The notes below the pieces were generated by a model. The model searched no databases, was not told the origin of the DNA, and was given only the letters and a program-made list of their open reading frames with translations. Positions 9,300 to 17,349 of a DNA stretch of 64,000 nt are shown here, piece by piece. A program made the translations under genes and the position numbers. The stretch spans positions 1-64,000 of the forward strand of contig BPGO01000002.1 of the NCBI GenBank assembly GCA_026003075.1. The letters run 5' to 3'. Within the stretch, counting starts at the first letter, position 1. The number at the start of each line of letters is the position of its first letter. This DNA comes from Fimbriimonadales bacterium. GTDB lineage: Bacteria; Armatimonadota; Fimbriimonadia; Fimbriimonadales; GBS-DC.

Positions 9300-9976
9300 G
9301 GCTTCGCCGTCGTGCTGACCACATCGCTCCAGTCGCCAATCGGTTGGTCGTTGCGGTCGATGTAGCGGGCGCGATATTCCCGAATCTCGGGCCGCCCTGC
9401 CTCCAACGGCGCACGCCCGTCCACATAGGGCGAACTGGTGTCAAAGGCAATCGTTGTGAACTCCGTCTCGCTCCCGCGCCGCGACTGAATCTCGAGCATC
9501 GGCATCCGATACATCGTGAAGGTCAGGCGCACGCGGAAGTTCGTCTCGGCGCGGGCGCGCAAGGTCGGGCGGTCGGGCATGCTCACGCTGGGCGGCTCGA
9601 TGCCCAAGTCCTCGCCAATCGCCGTCGTGTAGTTCGGGTGCGCCTTCAACCGTTGCACCAGCGCCCGCACGCGCGGCACAATCGACGCCAGCGCCCCCGT
9701 CGGCAGCGTGCCCACATTGCCCGGCGTCGGCAACGACGGCATCGGCGTGCCCAACGGCGCAAACAGCACCGTGTCGCGGAACCGCGTCCACTCCTGCGCG
9801 TCCGTCTGCCGAATCTGCGCCCCATTGATCGCAAATTCCAGCACTTGGCGGTCGGTGGACACCTGAGCCACCTCCGCGGCGCTCAGCCCGAAGGCGCTCG
9901 CATAGCCCGACAACTTCGTCGCAAAGTTCGCCATCCACACAATCAGGTCGCCTAAGCGTGTCGGTATGTAGTCCAT
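9296..9976 (-). CDS. Conserved hypothetical protein with C-terminal Fn3-like domain
   Basis: 226 residues from an ATG preceded by AAGGAGGA. The frame is open upstream through the minisatellite, but that extension is rejected. The N-terminal ~90 residues are mainly helical (IPTRLGDLIVWMANFATKL), followed by a Pro/Gly-rich linker. The last ~80 residues are a beta domain ending in EYRARYIDRNDQPIGDWSD, typical of a fibronectin-like or carbohydrate-binding strand order. No signal peptide or membrane helix. I do not recognise a named family. Tight coupling to the solute-binding and kinase genes suggests a shared process. Confidence 0.7.
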   Translation of the reverse strand: MDYIPTRLGDLIVWMANFATKLSGYASAFGLSAAEVAQVSTDRQVLEFAINGAQIRQTDAQEWTRFRDTVLFAPLGTPMPSLPTPGNVGTLPTGALASIVPRVRALVQRLKAHPNYTTAIGEDLGIEPPSVSMPDRPTLRARAETNFRVRLTFTMYRMPMLEIQSRRGSETEFTTIAFDTSSPYVDGRAPLEAGRPEIREYRARYIDRNDQPIGDWSDVVSTTAKP

Positions 9977-10003
9977 CCGTTCCTCCTTGCTTGCACCCCG
10001 AAC

Positions 10004-10170
10004 GCCATGCTTTCGCGTCATGACGCCATGCTCTCGCGCCATGACGCCATGCTCTCGCGTCATGACGCCATGCTCTCACGCCATGACGCCATGCGCTCAC
10101 GCCATGCGCCATGCTTTCGCGTCATGACGCCATGCTTTCGCGCCATGACGCCATGCGCTCGCGTCATGAG
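10004..10170 (+). repeat. 21-bp minisatellite, eight units
   Basis: Eight tandem units of about 21 bp (unit five is 20 bp) with consensus GCCATGCTCTCGCGTCATGA plus C. Variation is concentrated at three positions (T/C/G after GC, G/A, and T/C before ATGAC). Each unit contains the palindrome GTCATGAC or its variant GCCATGAC. The array separates the TonB receptor gene from the Fn3-like gene. The unit length is divisible by three, so frames through it are open on both strands. Confidence 0.95.
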
Positions 10171-10196
10171 GCATTGGGGGCAAAGCGTGAATCATT

Positions 10197-12101
10197 TTAC
10201 CAATCCCGCTGCCAGCTAATCCACACGCTGCGCCGACCGCCGGGCACCCAGCGTGCCAGCTCCGTGCGCACATTAAACAGGTTGTCCACGCGCAGGTTCC
10301 ATCGGCTGCGCTCGTCCACGCGATAGACCAGGTTCAGGTAGGTGTTCCAGCCGTAGGCGTCGCTGAAGCCCTGCCTCAGCGCGGGGTAGCTGAACACGAG
10401 TTGCCCGCTCAGCCCGCGCTCTTTGTAGTGGGCGAGGCGCAGCACGGCGCGGTCGCGAGCGGGTTTGTAGTCTTCTTCCACGCCGCCGCCGTAGCGCACA
10501 TAGAGATACCCTCCGCTCAGCGTCCATTCAGGCGACAGTTTGACCACCACATCCGCCGTGTAGCCCCAGAGGCGGAAGTTGTAGAGATTGCTATACTGGC
10601 GCACCAGCGGGCGGTTCGGGTCCACAGGAAACACCGAGACGGCGTCGTCTACCTCGCTGGTGAAGTACGACACATCCAGTTGCCAGCGCGGGTGGAGGTA
10701 CTTGTAGCCGATTTCGGTGCTGAAGGTGGTTTCGGGGCGGAGGGTGGCGTTCCCCTCGATGCTGAGGGGCACGGGGTTGCCATTATAGGGCCACCAGACA
10801 TGGTAGTTGCGCAGGTAGAGTTCGGTGAAGCTGGGGGCGCGGAAGGCGCGTCCGAGCGAGGCGCGGAAGCGGTGCTGGTGGTGCGCGATGTAGGTAAACC
10901 CGGCGCGCGGGCTGAACTGGCGGCCATACAGCGAGTGGGCGTCGTAGCGCACGCCTAAGAGCGGTCGCCAGCGCCCGAGTTGCCACTCGCCCTGCGCATA
11001 GAGGGCGAAGTTGGTCGCGCTGTGGTGGCCGCCCAGGTGCGCTTGACTGCTGGCGCGCATCCAGCGATAGTCCGCGCCTGCGAGCAGGGTGGCGTTTTGG
11101 AGGTTCCACTGCCCGTAGGTCTCGGCGGCGAGCAGGCTCTGGGTGAAGGGCATATGGGTCAGCGGCGCGTTGGGCACGAACGGCGGCTGGGTCTGCGCTT
11201 TTTCAAACACGGTTTCGCCGCTGACGCCGTACAGGCGGGTGGTGTGGGTGTGCTGGGCGAAGGCGCGGGTGTACTCCGCTTGCCAGTAGTGCGTGCGCCA
11301 GAACAGGCGGTCGTTGGGGGTGGGGTAGGTGTTGTAGCGCATGCCCACCTGCCCGCGCTCCAAGTCGGCGAAGAGGTAGTTGACGCGCCACTGTCCGCGT
11401 TCGGGGGTTCCGTGCGTGAGGGCGATTCGGGCGGTGCGCACGGTGGAGTCGTTGTTTTGCACGCGGTCGCTGCCGGGGTCGCGCCAGAAGGAGGTTTGCA
11501 GGCTGAGGCGGGTGGGGCTGAGGGGGCTGTTGCGCCAGCGGAGTGAAGCGTTGTAGCCGCCGCGCCCTGTGTAGCCGCTCCAGAGCGAGGGGTGCGCCGT
11601 CTCATCCTGCTGCGTGACGATGTTCACCACCCCGGCGAAGGCGTTGGGACCGTACATCGCCGAGCCGGGGCCGAACGCGATTTCCACGCGCTCGACATCG
11701 TGGATGCTGAGGCTCATCGCGGGGAAGTTGCCCAGCAGCACATCGTTGAGCGGCTGCCCATCCAGCAAGAACAGCATCCGCTCGTTGAACTCGGACGCGC
11801 TGTACGCCCCGCGCATACTCAAAAAGCGGTGCTGCGACGACTCCTGCCCTTCAAAATCGGCGACCATGCGCTCCAAGAGTTCCTGAACGGTCTGCGCGCC
11901 GCTGAGTTCGATTTCGCGCCGAGTGAGCACGCGCACGGTGGTAAACGATTCGGCGACGGCGCGTTCGGTGCGCGTGGCGGTTTTGATGGTCTCCTGCGGG
12001 TCGGCAAACAGCCACTCGGCGGTCTCGGAAGTGCGCTGCGCGAACCCGCCGAGCGTCAATCCTACGATGCCTGCCATCAACAGAACGATTCGAAATTGCA
12101 T
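10197..12101 (-). CDS. TonB-dependent outer membrane receptor
   Basis: 634 residues with a signal peptide ending at GGFAQ. A plug domain follows (about 45-170: VRVLTRREIELSGAQTVQEL, FLSMRG, and VERVEIAFGPGSAMYGPNAF). The rest is a beta-barrel rich in aromatic strands and ends in Trp, as outer membrane barrels usually end in an aromatic. It lacks the carboxypeptidase-like N-terminal extension of SusC types. It should import a scarce ligand using TonB energy. It is the second gene of the operon, 6 nt after the receiver gene. The substrate cannot be told. Confidence 0.88.
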   Translation of the reverse strand: MQFRIVLLMAGIVGLTLGGFAQRTSETAEWLFADPQETIKTATRTERAVAESFTTVRVLTRREIELSGAQTVQELLERMVADFEGQESSQHRFLSMRGAYSASEFNERMLFLLDGQPLNDVLLGNFPAMSLSIHDVERVEIAFGPGSAMYGPNAFAGVVNIVTQQDETAHPSLWSGYTGRGGYNASLRWRNSPLSPTRLSLQTSFWRDPGSDRVQNNDSTVRTARIALTHGTPERGQWRVNYLFADLERGQVGMRYNTYPTPNDRLFWRTHYWQAEYTRAFAQHTHTTRLYGVSGETVFEKAQTQPPFVPNAPLTHMPFTQSLLAAETYGQWNLQNATLLAGADYRWMRASSQAHLGGHHSATNFALYAQGEWQLGRWRPLLGVRYDAHSLYGRQFSPRAGFTYIAHHQHRFRASLGRAFRAPSFTELYLRNYHVWWPYNGNPVPLSIEGNATLRPETTFSTEIGYKYLHPRWQLDVSYFTSEVDDAVSVFPVDPNRPLVRQYSNLYNFRLWGYTADVVVKLSPEWTLSGGYLYVRYGGGVEEDYKPARDRAVLRLAHYKERGLSGQLVFSYPALRQGFSDAYGWNTYLNLVYRVDERSRWNLRVDNLFNVRTELARWVPGGRRSVWISWQRDW

Positions 12102-12107
12102 CGGTAC

Positions 12108-12473
12108 TCACCTCGTTGCGTAGTATGGTTGCACTTCGTGGAGCACGCGGCGCACCTCATCGAGGTCAAACGGCTTCGCGAGCAAGGCGAACGCCTCGGC
12201 GCCGACATCGCTCTCCCGAAAGGCGTCGGGGTAACTATCCATCACCACAATCGGAATGCGCGGCTGGCGTCGACGCACGGCGCGCACGAAGTCGATTCCA
12301 CTCATGCGCGGCATATGCACATCGGTGAAGATGAGGTCGTAGGCGTGGGCGTGCAGGCGTTGGAGGGCGTCCACGCCGTTCGCGGCGCAGTCGACCGTGT
12401 GTCCTGCCTCTTCCAGCGCCTGCGACAGGAAAATTTGCACCATCGGTTCGTCGTCCACCACCAAGATACGCAT
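12108..12473 (-). CDS. Stand-alone response regulator receiver protein
   Basis: 121 residues from ATG at 12473, all receiver domain: acidic pair Asp8-Asp9, phospho-acceptor Asp51 in FTDVHMPRM, Ser80, and Lys100 before PFD. There is no output domain. The frame is open 123 nt upstream, but residues there do not belong to the fold. It heads the operon that ends in the histidine kinase, so it is the likely phosphoryl target. With no DNA-binding domain it must act by protein contact or pass phosphate onward. Confidence 0.85.
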   Translation of the reverse strand: MRILVVDDEPMVQIFLSQALEEAGHTVDCAANGVDALQRLHAHAYDLIFTDVHMPRMSGIDFVRAVRRRQPRIPIVVMDSYPDAFRESDVGAEAFALLAKPFDLDEVRRVLHEVQPYYATR

Positions 12474-12643
12474 TCCATACAGATTTTCGGCAGGCGTTGG
12501 AGAAATTAACAGGTGTAGAAATGGGCTCAACCGAGCGAGATGTGGACGCACCATGTTGTCATGAAGGCTCCCGCAAACCATAAGAAAGCGCCCCACAAGA
12601 GAGTCTTGAAAGCGGGGTATGCCTGCTCTTTCATGACCACCCT

Positions 12644-12832
12644 CTAAGCCCGAACATCCCTTCCAATCAGTTTATGAGCAAGAAAAGTGTTTACTAATAA
12701 GAACGGTACGAAGACCGCTCCATTATAAATCGTTGTCACGCATAGCTGCCACCCAATCGTTCTCCAGTCCTGTGATGCCCACTCAACCAGTGGCGCACTT
12801 AGATAGGCTACTAACCAAGCTTGTACCACCAC
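12644..12832 (-). pseudogene. Membrane protein fragment, likely frameshifted end of the gene upstream
   Basis: A 62-residue frame from a GTG, with two hydrophobic helices. It is in a different frame from the membrane protein that ends at 12841. Its frame is open back across that stop (DVVGFVVV precedes the GTG), so the two pieces could be one protein of about 245 residues broken by a one-base change near 12845-12860. No ribosome site of its own was found. Confidence 0.4.
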
Positions 12833-12840
12833 GAAACCAA

Positions 12841-13380
12841 CTACATCCCGATCCAGCGGGCGCTACCGAGGCTGTGCCCAAAGCCACGTATGTTTGCCCC
12901 GATACCCAGCCATACCATCAGTGGCTCTATGAGCCACGGTGTGATTAGTAAACTGAAGCCAAACCACCTAATCAACAAGTTAACAGCAATCAATCCCCCT
13001 AAAAAAAGTTGCGCTTGCTGATCCGTCTCGTAGAGCAACAGTTCGTAGGCATCTCCCTCAAACCACATTTTGGGATCCGCGCATAGAGCATATAACAGTA
13101 GCCAGAGGATCCCGGCGGTAAACATTCCCAAGTAGATGAACCTGCTCAAAAGGTTTCGTTGCACCAAGCGATTCAGTCTCGTGTCGCGAAGTATCCAGGC
13201 AATCCAGAGGCTACCCAGAGAGCCTATCCAACGAGAAGTGCCATAAAGGAGAAGAGCATACCCCCATCGTGTGCTGGGAAAGGGTAGCAGCGGTTCCAAA
13301 GCAATAAGCAGGAAAGGCGTGCCTACGAATCCTGCTATTGCGAGCAATCCAAGTAAGCAACTATTGAACAGGGTACTCAT
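12841..13380 (-). CDS. Multi-pass membrane protein of unknown function
   Basis: 179 residues from an ATG with AGAGGAG 7 nt upstream. Four to five hydrophobic segments (for example LLGLLAIAGFVGTPFLLIAL and FIYLGMFTAGILWLLLYAL). No recognised family. It ends abruptly in WIGM, and a further pair of helices continues in another frame, suggesting a frameshift. Codon use is more AT-rich than the housekeeping genes nearby. It sits with another membrane protein downstream of an RHS remnant. Confidence 0.55.
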   Translation of the reverse strand: MSTLFNSCLLGLLAIAGFVGTPFLLIALEPLLPFPSTRWGYALLLYGTSRWIGSLGSLWIAWILRDTRLNRLVQRNLLSRFIYLGMFTAGILWLLLYALCADPKMWFEGDAYELLLYETDQQAQLFLGGLIAVNLLIRWFGFSLLITPWLIEPLMVWLGIGANIRGFGHSLGSARWIGM

Positions 13381-13451
13381 CGTTTTGCTCCTCTGCCTTC
13401 AGTGGAAGGCTAATCTCTGCAAACAGAACCCCTCACGCTGCTGGTTTATCG

Positions 13452-13949
13452 CTACTGTGGCGCTGTTCGCCTCGCGTAATAGTAATTTAGGAAGGTGCCC
13501 CCAGCCATCGGCAGCAAGTACCCGAGAATATGCTCGCCTATTCCCACATCGCGGTAGTCAATAGGGGTTCCCAGCACTATATAAGCAACGATCTGCAAGA
13601 ACCAAATCACTAAAGCTAACCAGAGCTTCGAAGTTTGACTAACAGAAAATTCCCTGCATACCACTCGGTAGATTCCGCTGAGACCCCCTCCGATGTACCA
13701 GTAGTGAAGTACCCCCCATCTAAAGGCGGCCGCCAATGCAAATGGGAGTCCTAAAAGCCATTGAACAGTCAGTGGAACCACCTTAAGCAACGCTTCCCAA
13801 AACGATAATCCCATTTTACTGGATTCTTCTATGATAATGTAACAGATGCCTATGGGAAAGAAAGCCAACCCAGTAGCAAAGCTTCCAATCATCCACAACA
13901 AGCATCCCACTATGAATGTCTGTATTACTGCCACTAATCGGTCTTTCAT
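13452..13949 (-). CDS. Multi-pass membrane protein of unknown function
   Basis: 165 residues from ATG at 13949, preceded by GGTGAG; a GTG at 13973 is possible but overlaps the RHS remnant. About four membrane helices. No known family. It starts 5 nt after the stop of the RHS remnant, the position where an immunity or accessory gene would sit after an RHS toxin tip. That link is inference. Confidence 0.55.
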   Translation of the reverse strand: MKDRLVAVIQTFIVGCLLWMIGSFATGLAFFPIGICYIIIEESSKMGLSFWEALLKVVPLTVQWLLGLPFALAAAFRWGVLHYWYIGGGLSGIYRVVCREFSVSQTSKLWLALVIWFLQIVAYIVLGTPIDYRDVGIGEHILGYLLPMAGGTFLNYYYARRTAPQ

Positions 13950-13954
13950 CGTAC

Positions 13955-14312
13955 TCACCGACCACAATTGCACATAGACATAGGATACCCGCTTCGCCTG
14001 CGCAGGTCGCTCACCGAAAAGTAATGACGCATAGGAGACAGTAGACCGTCTTGATCTGTGAAGTTTATAGGGTCATTTGAGCAATAAAGATAGGCATTGG
14101 GTGAAACGTAGTCTGAGCGTGCAGGGTCTCTCTGCAGCCACCGTGCCGTGCGCGGGTCATATTCCCGTGCGCCCACATGGTACAAGCCTGTCGCGGGGAT
14201 GTGTGCTTACCCATACGCGCTGTTCCAAGTGAAGGGTTGGTGGGTGGTCTCTGTGCCTGTCGGTAGGGGATTGCCCCAGCGTCGTAGTGATAGACATCTT
14301 CTGCTCACCCTG
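13955..14312 (-). pseudogene. RHS-repeat protein core, C-terminal remnant
   Basis: The minus strand encodes the hallmark RHS core: GLYHVGAREYDPRTARWLQ, then DP, then SPNAYLYCSNDPINFTDQDG. The upstream part shows VYHYDA followed, after a one-base loss, by WGNPLPTGTE and HQPFTWNSAYG. An in-frame TAA (about 14209) then breaks the reading before the hallmark. One frameshift plus one stop show the gene is dead. About 26 residues follow the core, too short for a normal toxin tip. The rest of the large protein has been lost; the intact PLP enzyme gene begins just beyond on the other strand. Confidence 0.8.
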
Positions 14313-14402
14313 CTCTTGCTTGGTGTAAGATCGCCCCCCTCCGCCGTAGAGCCGTGCCGATGGTTGTCAGGGGTATACTTCTCCTCGCAGGAGTGGAAGC
14401 CT

Positions 14403-15545
14403 ATGCATTTTGAAACACGCGCGATTCGAGAGGGGCAAGAACCCGATCCCACTACAGGGGCAATCATCACCCCCATCTACGCCACCACGAACTTTCAGCG
14501 ACGCTCGATTGATCAGCAAGAGGGCTATAGCTACTCGCGTGTGTCGAACCCGACCCGCGCTGCGGCGGAGCGATGCCTCGCCTCGCTGGAGAACGGCAAA
14601 TATGCGCTGCTGTTCGCCTCGGGGATGGCGGCGGAAGTGGCGTTGCTCGGGCTGCTGCGCCCAGGCGACCATGTGGTCTGCACGCAGGATGTCTACGGCG
14701 GCACGATTTCGATGTGGAAACACCTCGCCCCCCAACGTGGGATCCGCGTCAGTTATGCCGACATGCGCTCGCTGGAGGCGGTCGAGAACGCCCTTCAGCC
14801 GAACACGCGCCTGCTCTGGCTGGAATCGCCCACGAACCCGCTGACCTATGTGTTGGACTTGCCCGCGCTTGCAGCACTGGGACGACGGCACAACCTGCTG
14901 ACCGTTGTGGATAATACCTTTGCCACGCCGTATTTGCAGAATCCGCTGGAGATGGGCGTGGATGTCGTGGTGCATAGCGTCACGAAGTATCTGGGCGGAC
15001 ACAGCGACATTTTGGGCGGCGCGCTGGTGTTCAATCGCGACGATTTATGGGAACCGCTTTGGGATCAACAGGCGATTGGCGGCGCGGTGATGTCGCCTTT
15101 TGAAAGTTGGCTCCTGCTCCGAGGGATGAAAACGCTTGCCGTGCGGATGCGCGCCCACTGCGAGAACGCCGCGTCCCTCGCCCGGTACCTCAGTCAACAC
15201 CCGAAAGTGGAGCGGGTGCTCTATCCCGGCTTGCCCGACCATCCCCAGCACGCACTGGCGAAACGGCAGATGCGTGGGTTTGGCGGCATGATAGCGGTGT
15301 ACCTCAAAACCGACCGCGCGGGCGTCGACCGATTCTGTCGGAGCCTAAGTCTGTTCAACCTTGCCAGCAGCCTCGGCGGCGTGGAGTCGCTGGTGGGCTA
15401 CCCTGCCACGATGTCGCACGAAGGGCTAACCGAAGCCGAGCGTGTCGAACGCGGCATCACCGACAACCTCGTGCGCCTCTCCGTAGGCATTGAGCATGTC
15501 GATGATTTAATTGCGGACTTGGAGCAGGCGTTGGCGCGGCTTTAA
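14403..15545 (+). CDS. Cys/Met metabolism PLP-dependent enzyme (cystathionine gamma-synthase/lyase-like)
   Basis: 380 residues from ATG with AGGAG 9 nt upstream; the frame is open further upstream, but that part lies over the RHS remnant. Family signatures are clear: YSRVSNPT, FASGMAA, DNTFATPYLQNP, and the PLP lysine Lys195 in HSVTKYLGGHSD. Members make or break the gamma or beta bond of cystathionine, or act as homocysteine-forming or methionine-degrading lyases. The exact reaction cannot be fixed from sequence alone. It converges on argS, overlapping by 4 nt. A second family member, metY, is at 35782. Confidence 0.85.
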   Translation: MHFETRAIREGQEPDPTTGAIITPIYATTNFQRRSIDQQEGYSYSRVSNPTRAAAERCLASLENGKYALLFASGMAAEVALLGLLRPGDHVVCTQDVYGGTISMWKHLAPQRGIRVSYADMRSLEAVENALQPNTRLLWLESPTNPLTYVLDLPALAALGRRHNLLTVVDNTFATPYLQNPLEMGVDVVVHSVTKYLGGHSDILGGALVFNRDDLWEPLWDQQAIGGAVMSPFESWLLLRGMKTLAVRMRAHCENAASLARYLSQHPKVERVLYPGLPDHPQHALAKRQMRGFGGMIAVYLKTDRAGVDRFCRSLSLFNLASSLGGVESLVGYPATMSHEGLTEAERVERGITDNLVRLSVGIEHVDDLIADLEQALARL

Positions 15546-17233
15546 GGGGCTTCCCGCTCCATGCGTTCGGGCGCAGAGACGCCCAGCAGTTGCAGGGTGC
15601 GTGCCAGCGTCAAGCGGGTTGCCTGCGTCAGCAGCAGTCGCGCCGCCTGCAGTGCAGGCACTGCGTCTAACACGCGACACTCCGTGTAGAAACTGTGAAA
15701 CGCCCGCGCCACATCCAGCGCATACGCCGTCAGGCGGTGCGGTGCATCGTGTTTGACCGCCCGCGCAATCTCGTCGGGCAGGTCGGCAAGTCGCTTGATG
15801 AGCGCGACTTCCGCGCCATGGGTCAACACGCTCAAGTCTGTCGTCGCGGGGTCGGGAATCGGCACGCCGCGCTCTGCCGCCGTGCGCTCGATGCTACAAA
15901 TCCGCGCGTGGGCATACTGCACATAGAACACGGGGTTCTTCTCCGACTGCTCTTGGGCAAGTTCAATATCGATATCCAGCGTGCTATCGTGCGAGCGCAG
16001 CAGGTAGAAGAAGCGCAGCGCATCCACGCCGATTTCGTCCATCACCTCGCGCAAGGTGATGAACTCGCCCGCGCGTTTGGACATACGCACGGGTTCCGTC
16101 CCCCGAAACAGGTTCACTAACTGATAAATCAGGATATGCAGGCGGTTCGGGTCGTAGCCCAAGGCTGCCATCGCTGCCTTCATCCGTGCGACATAGCCGT
16201 GGTGGTCTGCGCCCCAGAGGTCGATCATCAGGTCGTAGCCCCGTTCGTACTTGTCGCGGTGGTAGGCGACATCGGCGGCTAAGTAGGTCGGCATGCCGTT
16301 CGCACGCACCAGCACGCGGTCTTTCTCGTCGCCGAACGCCGTCGACTTGAGCCAGAGCGCGCCCTCATGTTCGTAGGCGTAGCCGCGTGCGCGCAGCGCC
16401 TCCAGCGTCGCCTGCACGCTGCCCGAATCGTAGAGGCTCTGCTCCGAGAACCAGCGATCGAAGCGCACTCTGAAATCGGCAAGGTCGCGCTCCTGCTCTT
16501 GGAGCATCTGCTGTTTGGCAATCTGTTCAAATCGCTTCAGCACGGTTTCGGGGTCGCCCTCGGCAAACGAGTCGCCGTACTGCGTGCGAATGGTTTGCGC
16601 GATGTCTTTGACATACTCGCCGTGATAGGCGTCTTCGGGCATGGTGGCAGGCTCGCCCAGCAGTTGCCGATAGCGGGTCAGCACGGACAGCGCGAAGTTG
16701 CGGATTTGGAGCGAGTTCTCGCCGTCATTGATGTAGAACTCGCGCTCGACGGTGTAGCCCGCCGCTTCGTAGAGACGCGCCAGCGTATCGCCGACGGCAG
16801 CGTTGCGCCCGTGCCCCAGCGTCAGCGGTCCTGTTGGGTTCGCACTCACGAACTCAATCAGCACCCGCTTGCCCGCGCCCAGATTCAGGCGGCCGTAGCG
16901 CGTCCCTTGCACGAGAATGTGGCGCACGACCTCCCCTGCCCAACTCGGCTTGAGATAAAAGTTCAGGAATCCTGCCCCCGCCGCCTCGACGCGCTCAACC
17001 CATTCGTGGGACTCGGCGGGCAAGTACTGGCGCAGGATTTCGGCGACCTCGCGCGGGTTGCGACGCGCTTGCCGCGCCAGAAGCATCGCGAGATTCGCGG
17101 CAAAGTCGCCAAACTGCGGATTGCGCGGCGTCTCGATCTCAAACTCAGGCAGCGTCTCAAATTCCAATGCGCCCGCCGCCCGCGCATCGAGCGCCGCCTG
17201 CTGGACCCATTCGGCTAACTGCTGGCGTATCAT
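15542..17233 (-). CDS. argS: Arginyl-tRNA synthetase
   Basis: 563 residues, class I synthetase. The N-terminal additional domain (residues 1-100) is followed by VSANPTGPLTLGHGRN, the HIGH-type signature. A KMSKS-like RMSKRAG comes later, with the C-terminal anticodon-binding helices (DALRFFYLLRSHDSTLDID onward). It charges tRNA-Arg in the cytoplasm. No Shine-Dalgarno site; TATAAT lies 9 nt before the ATG, suggesting a leaderless message. Confidence 0.95.
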   Translation of the reverse strand: MIRQQLAEWVQQAALDARAAGALEFETLPEFEIETPRNPQFGDFAANLAMLLARQARRNPREVAEILRQYLPAESHEWVERVEAAGAGFLNFYLKPSWAGEVVRHILVQGTRYGRLNLGAGKRVLIEFVSANPTGPLTLGHGRNAAVGDTLARLYEAAGYTVEREFYINDGENSLQIRNFALSVLTRYRQLLGEPATMPEDAYHGEYVKDIAQTIRTQYGDSFAEGDPETVLKRFEQIAKQQMLQEQERDLADFRVRFDRWFSEQSLYDSGSVQATLEALRARGYAYEHEGALWLKSTAFGDEKDRVLVRANGMPTYLAADVAYHRDKYERGYDLMIDLWGADHHGYVARMKAAMAALGYDPNRLHILIYQLVNLFRGTEPVRMSKRAGEFITLREVMDEIGVDALRFFYLLRSHDSTLDIDIELAQEQSEKNPVFYVQYAHARICSIERTAAERGVPIPDPATTDLSVLTHGAEVALIKRLADLPDEIARAVKHDAPHRLTAYALDVARAFHSFYTECRVLDAVPALQAARLLLTQATRLTLARTLQLLGVSAPERMEREAP

Positions 17234-17242
17234 GGAACGCCA

Positions 17243-17248
17243 ATTATA
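17243..17248 (-). promoter_or_regulatory. -10 element of argS
   Basis: TATAAT on the minus strand, 9 nt before the argS ATG. Transcription would start 2-3 nt before the start codon. Confidence 0.6.
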
Positions 17249-17349
17249 CCGAAAGGCGCATGGGGCTGTTTAAGCCACGCACAGCACGCTCCAGCAGGAA
17301 CTTTTTCGAGCCGACATGGGATACAATTAGAATAGTGGAGGACTACCGC

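Noticed and set aside
9977-10063. N-terminal extension of the Fn3-like protein through the minisatellite
   Set aside because: A strong AAGGAGGA site precedes the ATG at 9976, and the upstream codons are only the repeat.
10004-10170. CRISPR array
   Set aside because: Units are contiguous with no unique spacers; it is a simple tandem repeat.
14148-14402. N-terminal extension of the PLP enzyme
   Set aside because: It overlaps the RHS remnant and the family begins at the ATG at 14403, which has its own AGGAG.
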